Assembly (NCBI GenBank): GCA_017417025.1
Contig: JAFPZY010000063.1
Coordinates: 1-61,063 of the forward strand
DNA: 61,063 nt
Reading direction: 5' to 3'
Source: Paludibacteraceae bacterium
GTDB taxonomy: Bacteria > Bacteroidota > Bacteroidia > Bacteroidales > Paludibacteraceae
The translations under genes were made by a program, and so were the position numbers. This document shows, piece by piece, positions 34,064-42,535 of the stretch (position 1 is its first letter; every line of letters begins with the position of its first letter). Under the pieces are notes generated by a model. The model saw only the letters and a program-made list of their open reading frames with translations, had not been told where the DNA came from and made no database searches.

Positions 34064-34597
34064 TTGTTAGTCAGGACAGAGGCTGTTGTACTTGCATTGC
34101 AGAAACACACCGACACATCATCGATTCTGCATCTTTATACTCGCGAACAAGGTCGTGTGCAGTACATAGTATATGGCAGAAAAGGCGCGACACGACAGAA
34201 AAAAGCAGGTGTGAGCACCAATATATTTTCGCCGCTTTCGTTGGTGGAAATTACAGCAGACTCAAATTTATCAAGAACTTTGCCGACACTGAAGTCAGCT
34301 TCTTTGATTTATGTGCCAAGCCGGATAAGCGGCGACATGACAAGGCAGTGTATAGCTCTTTTTATTGCAGAAGCGCTTTACAAGACATTAAAGCACCCGA
34401 TGGAGGACCAAGTGGTTTTTGACTATATTGTGGAAGTAATACGCGAATTGGACTTGGCTGACTCGGTGGAACATATACCATCTTGCTTTTTGACCCGCCT
34501 TTCGGAGTTGCTCGGATACGGCGGTGAGCCTATGGAGGAACTGTCAGATATGAAGAGTGTCGGACTGCTGGAGGGAGTCGGTCTTTATTACGACTGA
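34064..34597 (+). CDS. recO: DNA repair protein RecO, C-terminally short
   Basis: The OB-fold and helical protein that loads RecA onto SSB-coated DNA with RecR. The N-terminal RTEAVVLALQKHTDTSSILHLYTREQGR matches RecO, and the middle ALFIAEALYKTLKH helix fits too. It starts at a TTG. It has only 177 residues; related Bacteroidales proteins have about 240. The last 70 or so residues are missing, and its 3' end overlaps the convergent metallophosphoesterase gene by 54 bp. It may be a truncated but active form or a decaying gene. The 198 bp upstream are very AT-rich, with no clear promoter. Confidence 0.8.
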   Translation: MLVRTEAVVLALQKHTDTSSILHLYTREQGRVQYIVYGRKGATRQKKAGVSTNIFSPLSLVEITADSNLSRTLPTLKSASLIYVPSRISGDMTRQCIALFIAEALYKTLKHPMEDQVVFDYIVEVIRELDLADSVEHIPSCFLTRLSELLGYGGEPMEELSDMKSVGLLEGVGLYYD

Positions 34598-35725
34598 GTC
34601 AATGGTTGCTTGTCCGCTGTTTTTGAGCCTGACTTCTCTTTTTTCTAAAAATGTGCGGACTTTATTGTTGTCCTTGTTTTTGTATTTTTCGGGCAATTCA
34701 ATAATTTCCGGCATAAGCAATGTATCGCAGGTGTATTTACTGCTTCCGTCCGGCAGTTTGTTTATTGTTATTTCATCGTACTTTTCTCCGTTTTTCATCA
34801 AGAAAGTGCGCACTCTCATTGTATTTCCGGACACGCTTACTTCTTCATATAATTTTTCTCCGGAACAAATACGTTCATCCGCGTCATTTACTTTGCTCAG
34901 ATAGAACTTTTCTGCGCTATTGGTGCCTATAAAAGGAAGTCTGCGGGAATAATTATGGTCATGTCCTGAAAAGACTATGTCAGCTTTTCCGAGAGAACGG
35001 CGCAAGAATATTCTTACCGCCAAATTCTGTCTTCCAACGGCACTTGAATATACAGGATGATGCATCATAACCACTGTAAATTTGTCAGAAGCCTCTGAAA
35101 TAACTTTGTTAATCCAGGTGACGAGGGTAGTGTAATCGGACAATATATGCAGGCCGTTGGTGTCTATGACGATGAATCTTAATTTATCAAAATCAACGTA
35201 ATAACTTGTGCCTTTATATCTTGCAGGCCCGTTATCGGGGTTAGGAAACCAGACTTTCCATTGTTCAGGAAGTTGTCTGACAATACCTTTTTTATATTCA
35301 TGATTGCCTGGTACGGCAATAAGAGGAAGGCTGTCAAAAGATGTTTCCTTTATTTTAGAGGCGGACAACTGATAATAATAAAAATACCCGCGCTCAAGAA
35401 AATCGCCTGCCTGTGCATAGAAATCTATGTACGGATGTCTTTTGTAAATATCGTTCCACTCCTCTGTGTTTATATTATTGTGGACATCACCGAAAATGAT
35501 AAAACGCAATGTATCAGGCGAAAGAGTGTCTTTCCAGACATTGTTTTCGTTTTTAGTGAAGCCTTTCAAGGAGTCGGCTCCGAAAGTGATGAAACGAAAA
35601 TCGAGTGTATCGTTAGGCCACTTAGGTTCAGGCGGATTGTAGAACCATGCGTTCCAACGGATGCAACATAATACAGTTACACCCGTCAGAACGACAAAAG
35701 CAAGTATATAAAATACTTTTTTCAA
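34544..35725 (-). CDS. Membrane-anchored metallophosphoesterase (purple-acid-phosphatase-like)
   Basis: A 393-residue protein with an N-terminal signal anchor (KKVFYILAFVVLTGVTVLCC). The five calcineurin-like metal motifs are seen in order: FGDVHNN, AGDFLERG, VPGNHEY, MMHHPVYSS and SGHDHNYSRR. It therefore probably hydrolyses phosphoesters in the periplasm. The last 60 residues are charged and poorly conserved looking. It lies 14 bp after the DUF3127 gene and runs into the end of recO. Confidence 0.85.
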   Translation of the reverse strand: MKKVFYILAFVVLTGVTVLCCIRWNAWFYNPPEPKWPNDTLDFRFITFGADSLKGFTKNENNVWKDTLSPDTLRFIIFGDVHNNINTEEWNDIYKRHPYIDFYAQAGDFLERGYFYYYQLSASKIKETSFDSLPLIAVPGNHEYKKGIVRQLPEQWKVWFPNPDNGPARYKGTSYYVDFDKLRFIVIDTNGLHILSDYTTLVTWINKVISEASDKFTVVMMHHPVYSSAVGRQNLAVRIFLRRSLGKADIVFSGHDHNYSRRLPFIGTNSAEKFYLSKVNDADERICSGEKLYEEVSVSGNTMRVRTFLMKNGEKYDEITINKLPDGSSKYTCDTLLMPEIIELPEKYKNKDNNKVRTFLEKREVRLKNSGQATIDSVVIKTDSLQQSDTLHI

Positions 35726-35739
35726 ATATATATGTCGGT

Positions 35740-36153
35740 TTAGAACGGAAGATCCGTCCCGTCATCTGTTGCGGCGACAGAATCAAACGTGGCAGTGTTG
35801 CCTGCCATTGGTGCAGCAGCCTGAGCAGTCTGTTGTGCGGCAGGAGCAGCCTGAACGGGCTGCTGTGCAGCAGTATCAACTATACCTTGCTGCACTTTCC
35901 ATGCACGTATAGAAGTGTACCAGCGACCGTTGAATTCGCGACTTTCTATGTCAAACGACACAGTTACGATGTCGTCAATGTTGCACTGGTTGTTTTTTAT
36001 TCTGTCTTCTCCAAATATTTCAAAATATACTTTGCGAGGATATTGCTCCTGTGTTTCAAGTACATAGGATTGCACTTTCCAGGGATTGCCTGAATTTTTG
36101 CTTACACCTTCCTGCAGAGGAAGTACTTGGATGATTTTACCTGATATTTCCAT
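35740..36153 (-). CDS. DUF3127 protein with SSB-like C-terminal tip
   Basis: A 137-residue protein from ATG 36153 (an upstream GTG at 36174 overlaps pgk and is less likely). MEISGKIIQVLPLQEGVSKNSGNPW, YVLETQEQYPRKV and FDIESREFNGRWYTSIRAWKV match DUF3127, a predicted OB-fold family typical of Bacteroidota. An Ala/Gln/Pro-rich linker follows, ending in DDGTDLPF, very like the acidic DDDLPF tip by which SSB recruits partners. A nucleic-acid-binding role is inferred. Confidence 0.85.
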   Translation of the reverse strand: MEISGKIIQVLPLQEGVSKNSGNPWKVQSYVLETQEQYPRKVYFEIFGEDRIKNNQCNIDDIVTVSFDIESREFNGRWYTSIRAWKVQQGIVDTAAQQPVQAAPAAQQTAQAAAPMAGNTATFDSVAATDDGTDLPF

Positions 36154-36166
36154 ATTCTGTTCTTTT

Positions 36167-37420
36167 TTATTCACCTTTTATTGCTGCTATTCCGGGCAAA
36201 ACTTTACCCTCTATGGCTTCAAGCAGAGCACCGCCGCCTGTAGATATATAGCTTACCTGATTGCCGAGATTGAGTTTGTTGATGCATGCAACACTGTCGC
36301 CTCCACCTATAAGACTGTATGCCCCATTGCTTGTAGCTTTTGCAATGGCGTGTGCTATGGCTTCTGAGCCGTGTGCGAAGTTGTCAAACTCAAATACGCC
36401 TGCAGGTCCGTTCCATAGTATGGTTTTTGCCTGTTCGATAACTTCTGCAAAGCGTTTGCGGCTTTCAGGACCTATATCCATACCCATCATGTTGTCAGGT
36501 ATGTCGTTAGACGGGCATACAGCAGTATTTGCATCATTGGCAAATTTGTCAGCTACAACAGAGTCGGAGCAGAGCATGAGGTTAACCCCTTTCTCTTTGG
36601 CTTTTGCCAGTATGTCAAGAGCCAGCTGCAACTGCTCGTCCTCGCAAAGAGACTGTCCTATTTTTCCACCTGTAGCTTTCATGAAAGTGTAGGTCATTCC
36701 GCCGCAGATAATAAGGTTGTCCACTTTGTTCATCAGGTTTTCTATAATACCTATTTTTGTGGACACTTTTGAGCCGCCCATTATGGCTGTGAAGGGTCGT
36801 TTGATGTTTTTCAGTATGTTATCAACAGCCTCCACTTCTTTTTCCATCAGCAGACCGAGCATTTTGTTCTGTTCGTCAAAATAGTCGGCTATAACAGCAG
36901 TTGAAGCGTGTTTGCGGTGCGCAGTGCCGAAAGCGTCGTTCACATAGCAGTCAGCGTATGAAGCCAGTGTTTTGGCAAACTCTTTCTGCGATGCTTTCAT
37001 TGCTTTTTTTGCTTCTTCGTATGCGGGGTCGTCTTTCTCTATACCAACAGGTTTTCCCTCTTCTTCAGCATAAAAGCGCAGATTTTCAAGCATCAGCACT
37101 TCGCCGGCTTTCAAAGCGTCGGCCTGTGCTTTTGCTTTTGCACAATCGTCTGCAAACTGCACTGGTACTCCAAGTGCTTCGCTTACAGCACCGACTATTT
37201 GTTTAAGACTGTATTTGGGATTGACTTTGCCTTTCGGTTTTCCCATGTGGCTCATCAGTATCAGAGCTCCGCCGTCATTGAGTATTTTTTTCAGCGTAGG
37301 TAACGCACCTCTTATGCGTGTGTCGTCTGTAATGTGTCCGTTCTCGTCCAGCGGAGTATTGAAATCTACGCGGACAATGGCTTTTTTGCCTGCAAAATTG
37401 TAATTCTCGATAGTCATCAT
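36167..37420 (-). CDS. pgk: Phosphoglycerate kinase
   Basis: Transfers phosphate from 1,3-bisphosphoglycerate to ADP in glycolysis. 417 residues (ATG 37420 or 37417). RVDFNTPLD at the N-terminus, [34 protein letters not shown], the [11 protein letters not shown] hinge, WNGPAGVFE and the nucleotide-binding GGGDSVA all match. First gene of a three-gene minus-strand unit with its own promoter. Confidence 0.96.
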   Translation of the reverse strand: MMTIENYNFAGKKAIVRVDFNTPLDENGHITDDTRIRGALPTLKKILNDGGALILMSHMGKPKGKVNPKYSLKQIVGAVSEALGVPVQFADDCAKAKAQADALKAGEVLMLENLRFYAEEEGKPVGIEKDDPAYEEAKKAMKASQKEFAKTLASYADCYVNDAFGTAHRKHASTAVIADYFDEQNKMLGLLMEKEVEAVDNILKNIKRPFTAIMGGSKVSTKIGIIENLMNKVDNLIICGGMTYTFMKATGGKIGQSLCEDEQLQLALDILAKAKEKGVNLMLCSDSVVADKFANDANTAVCPSNDIPDNMMGMDIGPESRKRFAEVIEQAKTILWNGPAGVFEFDNFAHGSEAIAHAIAKATSNGAYSLIGGGDSVACINKLNLGNQVSYISTGGGALLEAIEGKVLPGIAAIKGE

Positions 37421-37487
37421 AATATTTTTTTGTTTTAATAAGTATTCTTTGTCTTGCTTCCTTGCGAGGAAGGCTATAATAATGCGG

Positions 37488-37519
37488 CAAAGTTAGTGCT
37501 TTTTTTTCATTTGTGCAAG
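37488..37519 (-). promoter_or_regulatory. Promoter for pgk-DUF3127-phosphoesterase
   Basis: On the minus strand CTTG (37519-37516) serves as a TTG-type -33, with a 20-bp spacer and TAACTTTG (37495-37488). The pgk ATG is about 70 bp downstream. Confidence 0.75.
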
Positions 37520-37568
37520 CATAAAACATAAAATTAGGTATAAATTTTGAAAAAAAATGATATTTGTT

Positions 37569-37599
37569 TTGGTATTCCGTGAAAAAGCAGTATCTTTGC
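37569..37599 (+). promoter_or_regulatory. Promoter for rpsO-serpin
   Basis: TTTG 37569-37572, a 19-bp spacer and TATCTTTG 37592-37599. A leader of about 100 nt precedes rpsO, long enough for S15 autoregulation, but no specific fold was verified. Confidence 0.8.
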
Positions 37600-37703
37600 A
37601 GCCCGATTCCCCGTTTTGGAGTCGGAACATAAGTAATGTGGCATTGTCGTGATGATAAAATCCTGCAACGCCATAATTGTAAAACCCATAATAAATTAAA
37701 GTC

Positions 37704-37973
37704 ATGTATTTGACAGCTGAAAAAAAAGCAGAGCTTTTTGCCACTTATGGCAAAGACGCCAAGAACACCGGTCTTGCAGAAAGCCAGATTGCATTGTTCA
37801 CTTTCCGTATCAACCACCTGACAGAGCACCTCAAACAGAACCGCAAGGACTTCGGTACAGAGCGCGCTCTTACCACGCTGGTAGGAAAACGCCGCCGTAT
37901 GCTCGACTACCTCAAAGCTAAAGACATTGAGCGTTATCGTGCTATCATCAAGGCACTTGGCATCCGTAAGTAA
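37704..37973 (+). CDS. rpsO: 30S ribosomal protein S15
   Basis: An 89-residue primary 16S rRNA-binding protein. TGLAESQIALFTFRINHLTEHLK and the GKRRRMLDYLKAKDIERYRAII signature are clear. The stop is followed after a single base by the serpin ATG, an unusual partner for a ribosomal gene. Confidence 0.97.
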   Translation: MYLTAEKKAELFATYGKDAKNTGLAESQIALFTFRINHLTEHLKQNRKDFGTERALTTLVGKRRRMLDYLKAKDIERYRAIIKALGIRK

Positions 37974-37974
37974 T

Positions 37975-39171
37975 ATGGCAAGTACTGCTATTTACAGGAA
38001 AAAGGGTCACTTTGTGGCTCTTTTTTTGCTCTTTTCATTATTTGTTTGTTCATCGTGCAAGCACACTTCAACGCTTATGCAGCAACAACATAACAACGAC
38101 ACATTGTATATGACTGAACAACTCAACAAACTCACCATCAAAATGATGCAGCAGGTGGTGAGAACCGAAAGAGGCGGCAACGTATGGCTCAGTCCGTGGA
38201 GCATAGCAGCAGCAATGCGCACCGTGCATGCAGGTGCAGAAGGCGAAACGGCAGAAGAAATACTTCCGCTGACAACTGATTTTGTGCCTAATAACAACGA
38301 ATTACTGAAAACGGCAAACGCATTGTTTATTCAGCCTGATGTAGAACTAAAGGAGGCATATCTTGCTGATTGCAAGCAGCGCAATGCGGAGATATATTCG
38401 GAAAAAATAACGGCAGCACTTGTAAATAACTGGGCGGCAGAGCATACAAACGACAAAATAAACAACATACTGAAGGAACCTATTCCGGCATCACTCAGAA
38501 TGCTGATAGCCAATGCGATATGGTTCAAAGGTGATTGGTCAAGTCCGTTTGAAGCAATAGATACACATAAAGAGCTGTTCAAGCCGAAGAAGGGAGAGCC
38601 GTATAGTGTGGACATGATGGAGAAAACCGATATGTTCAGGTATGTTGAAGACAAGGATATGCAGTGTATATCAATGTTTTACAAGCCCTCGAAGGAGGAC
38701 GGAACGAGATATGTTATGGATATCATTCTGCCTCGTGAAGACGTGGCTACGACTGATATTATAAAAAAACTTTCGGTTGAGAAACTCGGCGAATGGTTCA
38801 AGGGTGGGCATGCAAGGAAAGTGAATGTGCTCTTTCCGAAACTCTCGCTTTCATACGAGCGCGAGCTGAACAACGACCTTTCGGCACTCGGAATGTCGGC
38901 TGTTTTCAACCCTGCGAAGGCTGATTTGAGCCGCATGACAAAAGAAAAGCTGTTTCTTGGTCTTGTCAAGCAGAGCAGTTTTCTACGTATAGACGAATGC
39001 GGCACCGAGGCGGCTGCTGTAACAGTCACTATGCTTAAGGCCGGAGCAATGCCAGTGCAGGAGCAGATAACAGATTTTCATGTTACGCGGCCGTATATAC
39101 TTCTTTTGCGCGAATATACATCAGGAACTATCCTTTTCATCGGCAAAATAGAGAAAGTGGAGCAGAAATAA
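37975..39171 (+). CDS. Serpin-family protease inhibitor lipoprotein
   Basis: 398 residues from ATG 37975. A hydrophobic leader (FVALFLLFSLFVCSSC) ends in a lipobox-like cysteine at about residue 28, so the protein is probably membrane-anchored and exposed. Serpin hallmarks: GNVWLSPWSIAAAMRTVHAGAEGETAEEI, IANAIWFKGDW, the breach-strand region, and an inhibitory-type hinge DECGTEAAAVTVTM. The small-residue hinge suggests a true inhibitor; the P1 site is probably near LKAGAM, so no trypsin-type specificity is implied. It may protect against host or neighbour proteases. It ends exactly where the convergent HhH gene ends. Confidence 0.9.
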   Translation: MASTAIYRKKGHFVALFLLFSLFVCSSCKHTSTLMQQQHNNDTLYMTEQLNKLTIKMMQQVVRTERGGNVWLSPWSIAAAMRTVHAGAEGETAEEILPLTTDFVPNNNELLKTANALFIQPDVELKEAYLADCKQRNAEIYSEKITAALVNNWAAEHTNDKINNILKEPIPASLRMLIANAIWFKGDWSSPFEAIDTHKELFKPKKGEPYSVDMMEKTDMFRYVEDKDMQCISMFYKPSKEDGTRYVMDIILPREDVATTDIIKKLSVEKLGEWFKGGHARKVNVLFPKLSLSYERELNNDLSALGMSAVFNPAKADLSRMTKEKLFLGLVKQSSFLRIDECGTEAAAVTVTMLKAGAMPVQEQITDFHVTRPYILLLREYTSGTILFIGKIEKVEQK

Positions 39172-40065
39172 TCAGTGTTTTTGTTTGCTGAAATCCAAGT
39201 ATGGTGCAATGCGTTCAAGGTCGCTTGTCCTTAGAACCGAATCTTCAGGCAGCAGTTGCTTGAGTTTGTCCATACTGCTTATAGTGATATATCTGCGGCG
39301 CAGAGTATATAGTGTTTTTGCTTGTGTGAAAGACAGATACGGGTGTGCATTGAGCCGTTCTAAAGAAGCATTGTTGAGTTTAATGCGGCGTACAGAGTCT
39401 TGGCAGACTACGAAATGCGGGATGATAGAGTCCCAGTCAGTGTGCGGCATGCGGTCTATTTCACGCAGTTGTTCAGCCGACACATATCCTCCCAACTGCT
39501 TTCGATACAGCACAATGCGTGTGGCTGTATAAGGTCCGATGCCGCGTATGAATTGCAATGTGGCAGTGTCGGCAGAGTTGAGTTCAATTATGGTGTCACG
39601 TTTGCGCGAGACATAATGCACGCGCAGTGAGTCGGCTATAGTGTCGCGGAAAAACGTGTCGCGCCTGACAGGGACGATGGCAATGAAGGGTTCGAGTACA
39701 GCGTATGCACTGTCGGTGAGTCCGTACAGTTTTCTGAAGTCCTCTTTTTTACGGAATCTGCCGTTGGCAGCCCTGTATTTCAGCAGATTTCTTACCTGCC
39801 ATGGCCGAAGTCCGAGTTGGCGCAGAGTAAGCGAGTCGGCTGTGTTTGGGTCGAAAGGCTGCAGCCGCAGCACAACGGTGTCACGTCTGAATCTTGGATT
39901 GGCAGGAAAATAGCTGCTTATGCTGTCAGAGACAATACCATCTTCTGTTTTTCCTACTTCAGGAAGGAAATATACAAAGAGCCTTATAGCAGCTATCATA
40001 ACCGCCAGGACTGCCAGGCCCAGCCATTGTTTTTTCAGTAAGAGAGGATTTCTTTTATGTGTCAT
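39172..40065 (-). CDS. ComEA-like helix-hairpin-helix DNA-binding protein
   Basis: A 297-residue protein with one N-terminal membrane segment (LGLAVLAVMIAAIRLFVYFL) followed by three helix-hairpin-helix units: FDPNTADSLTLRQLGLRPWQVRNLLKYR, IELNSADTATLQFIRGIGPYTATRIV and IKLNNASLERLNAHPYLSFTQAKTL. This is the ComEA design for binding double-stranded DNA outside the membrane. It overlaps xseA by 4 bp and lies one gene away from comEC, consistent with a DNA-uptake role. Confidence 0.85.
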   Translation of the reverse strand: MTHKRNPLLLKKQWLGLAVLAVMIAAIRLFVYFLPEVGKTEDGIVSDSISSYFPANPRFRRDTVVLRLQPFDPNTADSLTLRQLGLRPWQVRNLLKYRAANGRFRKKEDFRKLYGLTDSAYAVLEPFIAIVPVRRDTFFRDTIADSLRVHYVSRKRDTIIELNSADTATLQFIRGIGPYTATRIVLYRKQLGGYVSAEQLREIDRMPHTDWDSIIPHFVVCQDSVRRIKLNNASLERLNAHPYLSFTQAKTLYTLRRRYITISSMDKLKQLLPEDSVLRTSDLERIAPYLDFSKQKH

Positions 40066-41147
40066 TGCGCTATTGATGAGACTGTACCGTCTTTCAGGTG
40101 AGTGGTTATTGTCTGTCCGTGCCTTATGTCAGCAATGCTGCGCACGACATGTCCGCCGGCCATTGTAAGCGAGTACCCCATGTTGAATATCCGTTCAGGC
40201 GAGCATGCAGAGAGGCGTTGGCGCAGCATTTCAATGCGGTGTTTTTTTACAAGAATTTGTTTTTCCGTGCATTGTTTCAGTCTCCGTCGGAGAGAGTCTA
40301 TATTTTCCATAAGCCTGTCGAAGCGGTTAATGAGGAAATCAGCCACCGCTGTAGGTGTTTTGAGCGGAGTGTGTGCCACCATGTCAAGCACACTCACGTC
40401 GCGTGTATGTCCGATGCCTGTTATTATCGGCAGCGGGAACTGTGCGCATGCTGCGGCTAAAAGGTAGTTGTCAAAACAGCCGAGGTCGGTGACAGCTCCT
40501 CCGCCGCGTATGATGACTACTGCGTCGAAATCCTGCTCCCGCATCATTATGTTGTTCAGTGCGTCCAGTATTGACTGTTCAGCCCTTTCGCCTTGCATCA
40601 AGGCAGGAAAAAGCGTGACTGAGATGTTGTAGGCGCTTTGCTGTATGTGGTTAAGGAAGTCGTCGTAACCGGCAGCCTGCCGAGCCGATATGACAGCTAT
40701 ACGGCGTGTGAGCATAGGCAGTGAGAGTGACTGCTGCATATCGAAAACACCTTCTTTTTGCAGCCGGCGTATGGTGTCCTGTTTTTGTCTGGCTATGTCG
40801 CCAAGAGTGAACTGCGGGTCGATGTTGCGGATATTCAGACTCAGGCCATAGACGGCATGAAAACTGACCTCCACCTCCACAAGTATCTGCATGCCGGCTT
40901 GCAGGTGCTGCCCCGTTTCTTCCGCAAAATAGGCAGACAGCATGTTATATAGATTAGCCCAGCATGTAGCGCGCATTTTGGCAGCCTGCATTCCTGATGC
41001 CGATTTTTCGGCCAGTTCGAAATATGCGTGCCCGTTGCGTGTTGTGAGGGAGGCTATTTCTGCACGCACCCAGAACGTGCTGTCAGACATCGGGCTCAGG
41101 GCCTCTTCTATCAGTGATGCCAGTTCGGATAAAGAGTAGTTTTTCAT
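40062..41147 (-). CDS. xseA: Exodeoxyribonuclease VII large subunit
   Basis: The 361-residue catalytic subunit of ExoVII, degrading single-stranded DNA. The N-terminal OB fold (YSLSELASLIEEAL, FWVRAEIAS, HAYFELAEK) and the catalytic domain (RIAVISARQAAGYDDF, VVIIRGGGAVTDLGCFDNY, PIITGIGHTRDVSVLDMVAHTPLKTPTAVADF) are intact. It is shorter than E. coli XseA (456), chiefly in the C-terminal coiled coil. The partner gene xseB is not next to it. It overlaps comEC and the HhH gene by 4 bp each. Confidence 0.93.
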   Translation of the reverse strand: MKNYSLSELASLIEEALSPMSDSTFWVRAEIASLTTRNGHAYFELAEKSASGMQAAKMRATCWANLYNMLSAYFAEETGQHLQAGMQILVEVEVSFHAVYGLSLNIRNIDPQFTLGDIARQKQDTIRRLQKEGVFDMQQSLSLPMLTRRIAVISARQAAGYDDFLNHIQQSAYNISVTLFPALMQGERAEQSILDALNNIMMREQDFDAVVIIRGGGAVTDLGCFDNYLLAAACAQFPLPIITGIGHTRDVSVLDMVAHTPLKTPTAVADFLINRFDRLMENIDSLRRRLKQCTEKQILVKKHRIEMLRQRLSACSPERIFNMGYSLTMAGGHVVRSIADIRHGQTITTHLKDGTVSSIAQ

Positions 41148-42535
41148 TGTGTTACGTATCTTAGTAAAATGGCAAACGCCGCTGTTATGGCGTAAAGTGC
41201 CAGTGTGGTTGCCGGTGTGGCACTTGCCTCTGTCACGGCTCCGGGCAGGCTGTCAATCAGCTCCACCCAGCAGTTGATCAATTTCGTCAGCCCCATCACC
41301 ACCCATGACAGCACGTCATCGATGACAGGCAGCCATCCCAGAGTCAGCATAACCAGTGCACCTGTGACAAGCAGGAAAGCGAGAGGCAGGACTATAATGT
41401 TGGTCAGCATGAACCAGTTGGCGGTTTCGTGATAATAGAACAATGTGAGCGGCAGTGTGGCAAATTGTGCCGCCAGTGATATTGTTACAAGTCCGCGTAT
41501 GTACCTGAACGCTTTGTGCAGAACAGTATTTCGCTTAATTGCATCAGGAAGCGGAAAACATCTCCTTATAGACGGCTCAAGTATAACTATGCCTGTTACT
41601 GCTGCAAAGCTCAACTGGAAACTTACTGAAAACAAGTCAGCCGGCCGTATGCAGAGTATGAAAACCGCAGCCGCCGCAATGCAGTTTTTTAATGATGACT
41701 GCCGATGCCACACTTGCGCAAGTTCCATAAGTGATACTGCTACCACGCTTCTCACAACTGACGGAGTCCAGCCGGTGAGGGCTGCGTAAAGCCACATGGC
41801 AGTTATGATAAAGGCACTCATTATCAGTTGTTTGTATCTCTCTTCGTACATCGGGTACCAGCACCCGAAGCCGCTAATAACAAACAAGAGCACTGCATAT
41901 ATTATGCCTGTGTGCAGTCCGCTGACTGCCAGCACATGTGCGGCTCCGGCATGCCTGAAAGCGCGTTTGACTTCTGCGTCCATCTCCTCTTTGCTGCCCA
42001 GTGTCATGGCAGTGAGCGTGCCCAATTCGGCACCAGAAAAGCCGAGTTCTTTGTAACGCTGCGTCAGCCTGTAGCGCCACCATCGCGGAGAGAGGTGCAT
42101 TTTTTGCTGTGCTTTCCTGCCACTTGCGCCTATCAGTTTCCACTGTCTGCCGCCGGCAAAAGCAGTAGCTGCTATACCGTTGATACGCAAGTACCTGCCA
42201 TAGTCAAAATCCCCCAGCATGCACTCCTGTCTGAACCGTGTTCTGACAAGCAGTGTGTCGCCCCATGCAGGCATTGTGCGGGCGGTGTCTTTTCTTATAT
42301 ACAAGTACGCGCGTGCACGTGAAGGGAGCACTTCCACTTCGTATCGATGTGTTTTTTTGCGCTCAGTGGGCATGTCCTGCACCACAACAGTGAAGTTAAG
42401 GAGCGTGTCCGCGAAGTCAATTTCAGTGTCTTTGTACAGACGGAAGGGCTTGTTCCACAGGTTGGAACAGATTATAACGGCCACTATAGGCAGCAGCCAT
42501 AGCAGCATCGGAGTCCGTCTGAACAGTTCACCCAT
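41144..42535 (-). CDS. comEC: ComEC/Rec2-family DNA uptake channel lacking the nuclease domain
   Basis: A 463-residue polytopic membrane protein. An N-terminal OB-like DUF4131 region (LLNFTVVVQDMPTE, GDTLLVRTRF, DYGRYLRINGIAA) is followed by the competence domain with HVLAVSGLHTGIIYAVL, the family signature, and PSVVRSVVAV. Sequence ends after the membrane helices. Many ComEC proteins, including longer Bacteroidales ones, continue with a metallo-beta-lactamase domain that is absent here. It overlaps rpe by 8 bp at its 5' end. Confidence 0.88.
   Translation of the reverse strand: MGELFRRTPMLLWLLPIVAVIICSNLWNKPFRLYKDTEIDFADTLLNFTVVVQDMPTERKKTHRYEVEVLPSRARAYLYIRKDTARTMPAWGDTLLVRTRFRQECMLGDFDYGRYLRINGIAATAFAGGRQWKLIGASGRKAQQKMHLSPRWWRYRLTQRYKELGFSGAELGTLTAMTLGSKEEMDAEVKRAFRHAGAAHVLAVSGLHTGIIYAVLLFVISGFGCWYPMYEERYKQLIMSAFIITAMWLYAALTGWTPSVVRSVVAVSLMELAQVWHRQSSLKNCIAAAAVFILCIRPADLFSVSFQLSFAAVTGIVILEPSIRRCFPLPDAIKRNTVLHKAFRYIRGLVTISLAAQFATLPLTLFYYHETANWFMLTNIIVLPLAFLLVTGALVMLTLGWLPVIDDVLSWVVMGLTKLINCWVELIDSLPGAVTEASATPATTLALYAITAAFAILLRYVTQ

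Noticed and set aside
34059-34066. TAATTTTG resembling a -7 box at the recO start
   Set aside because: No -33 element 19-21 bp upstream, and the box overlaps the only usable recO start codon.
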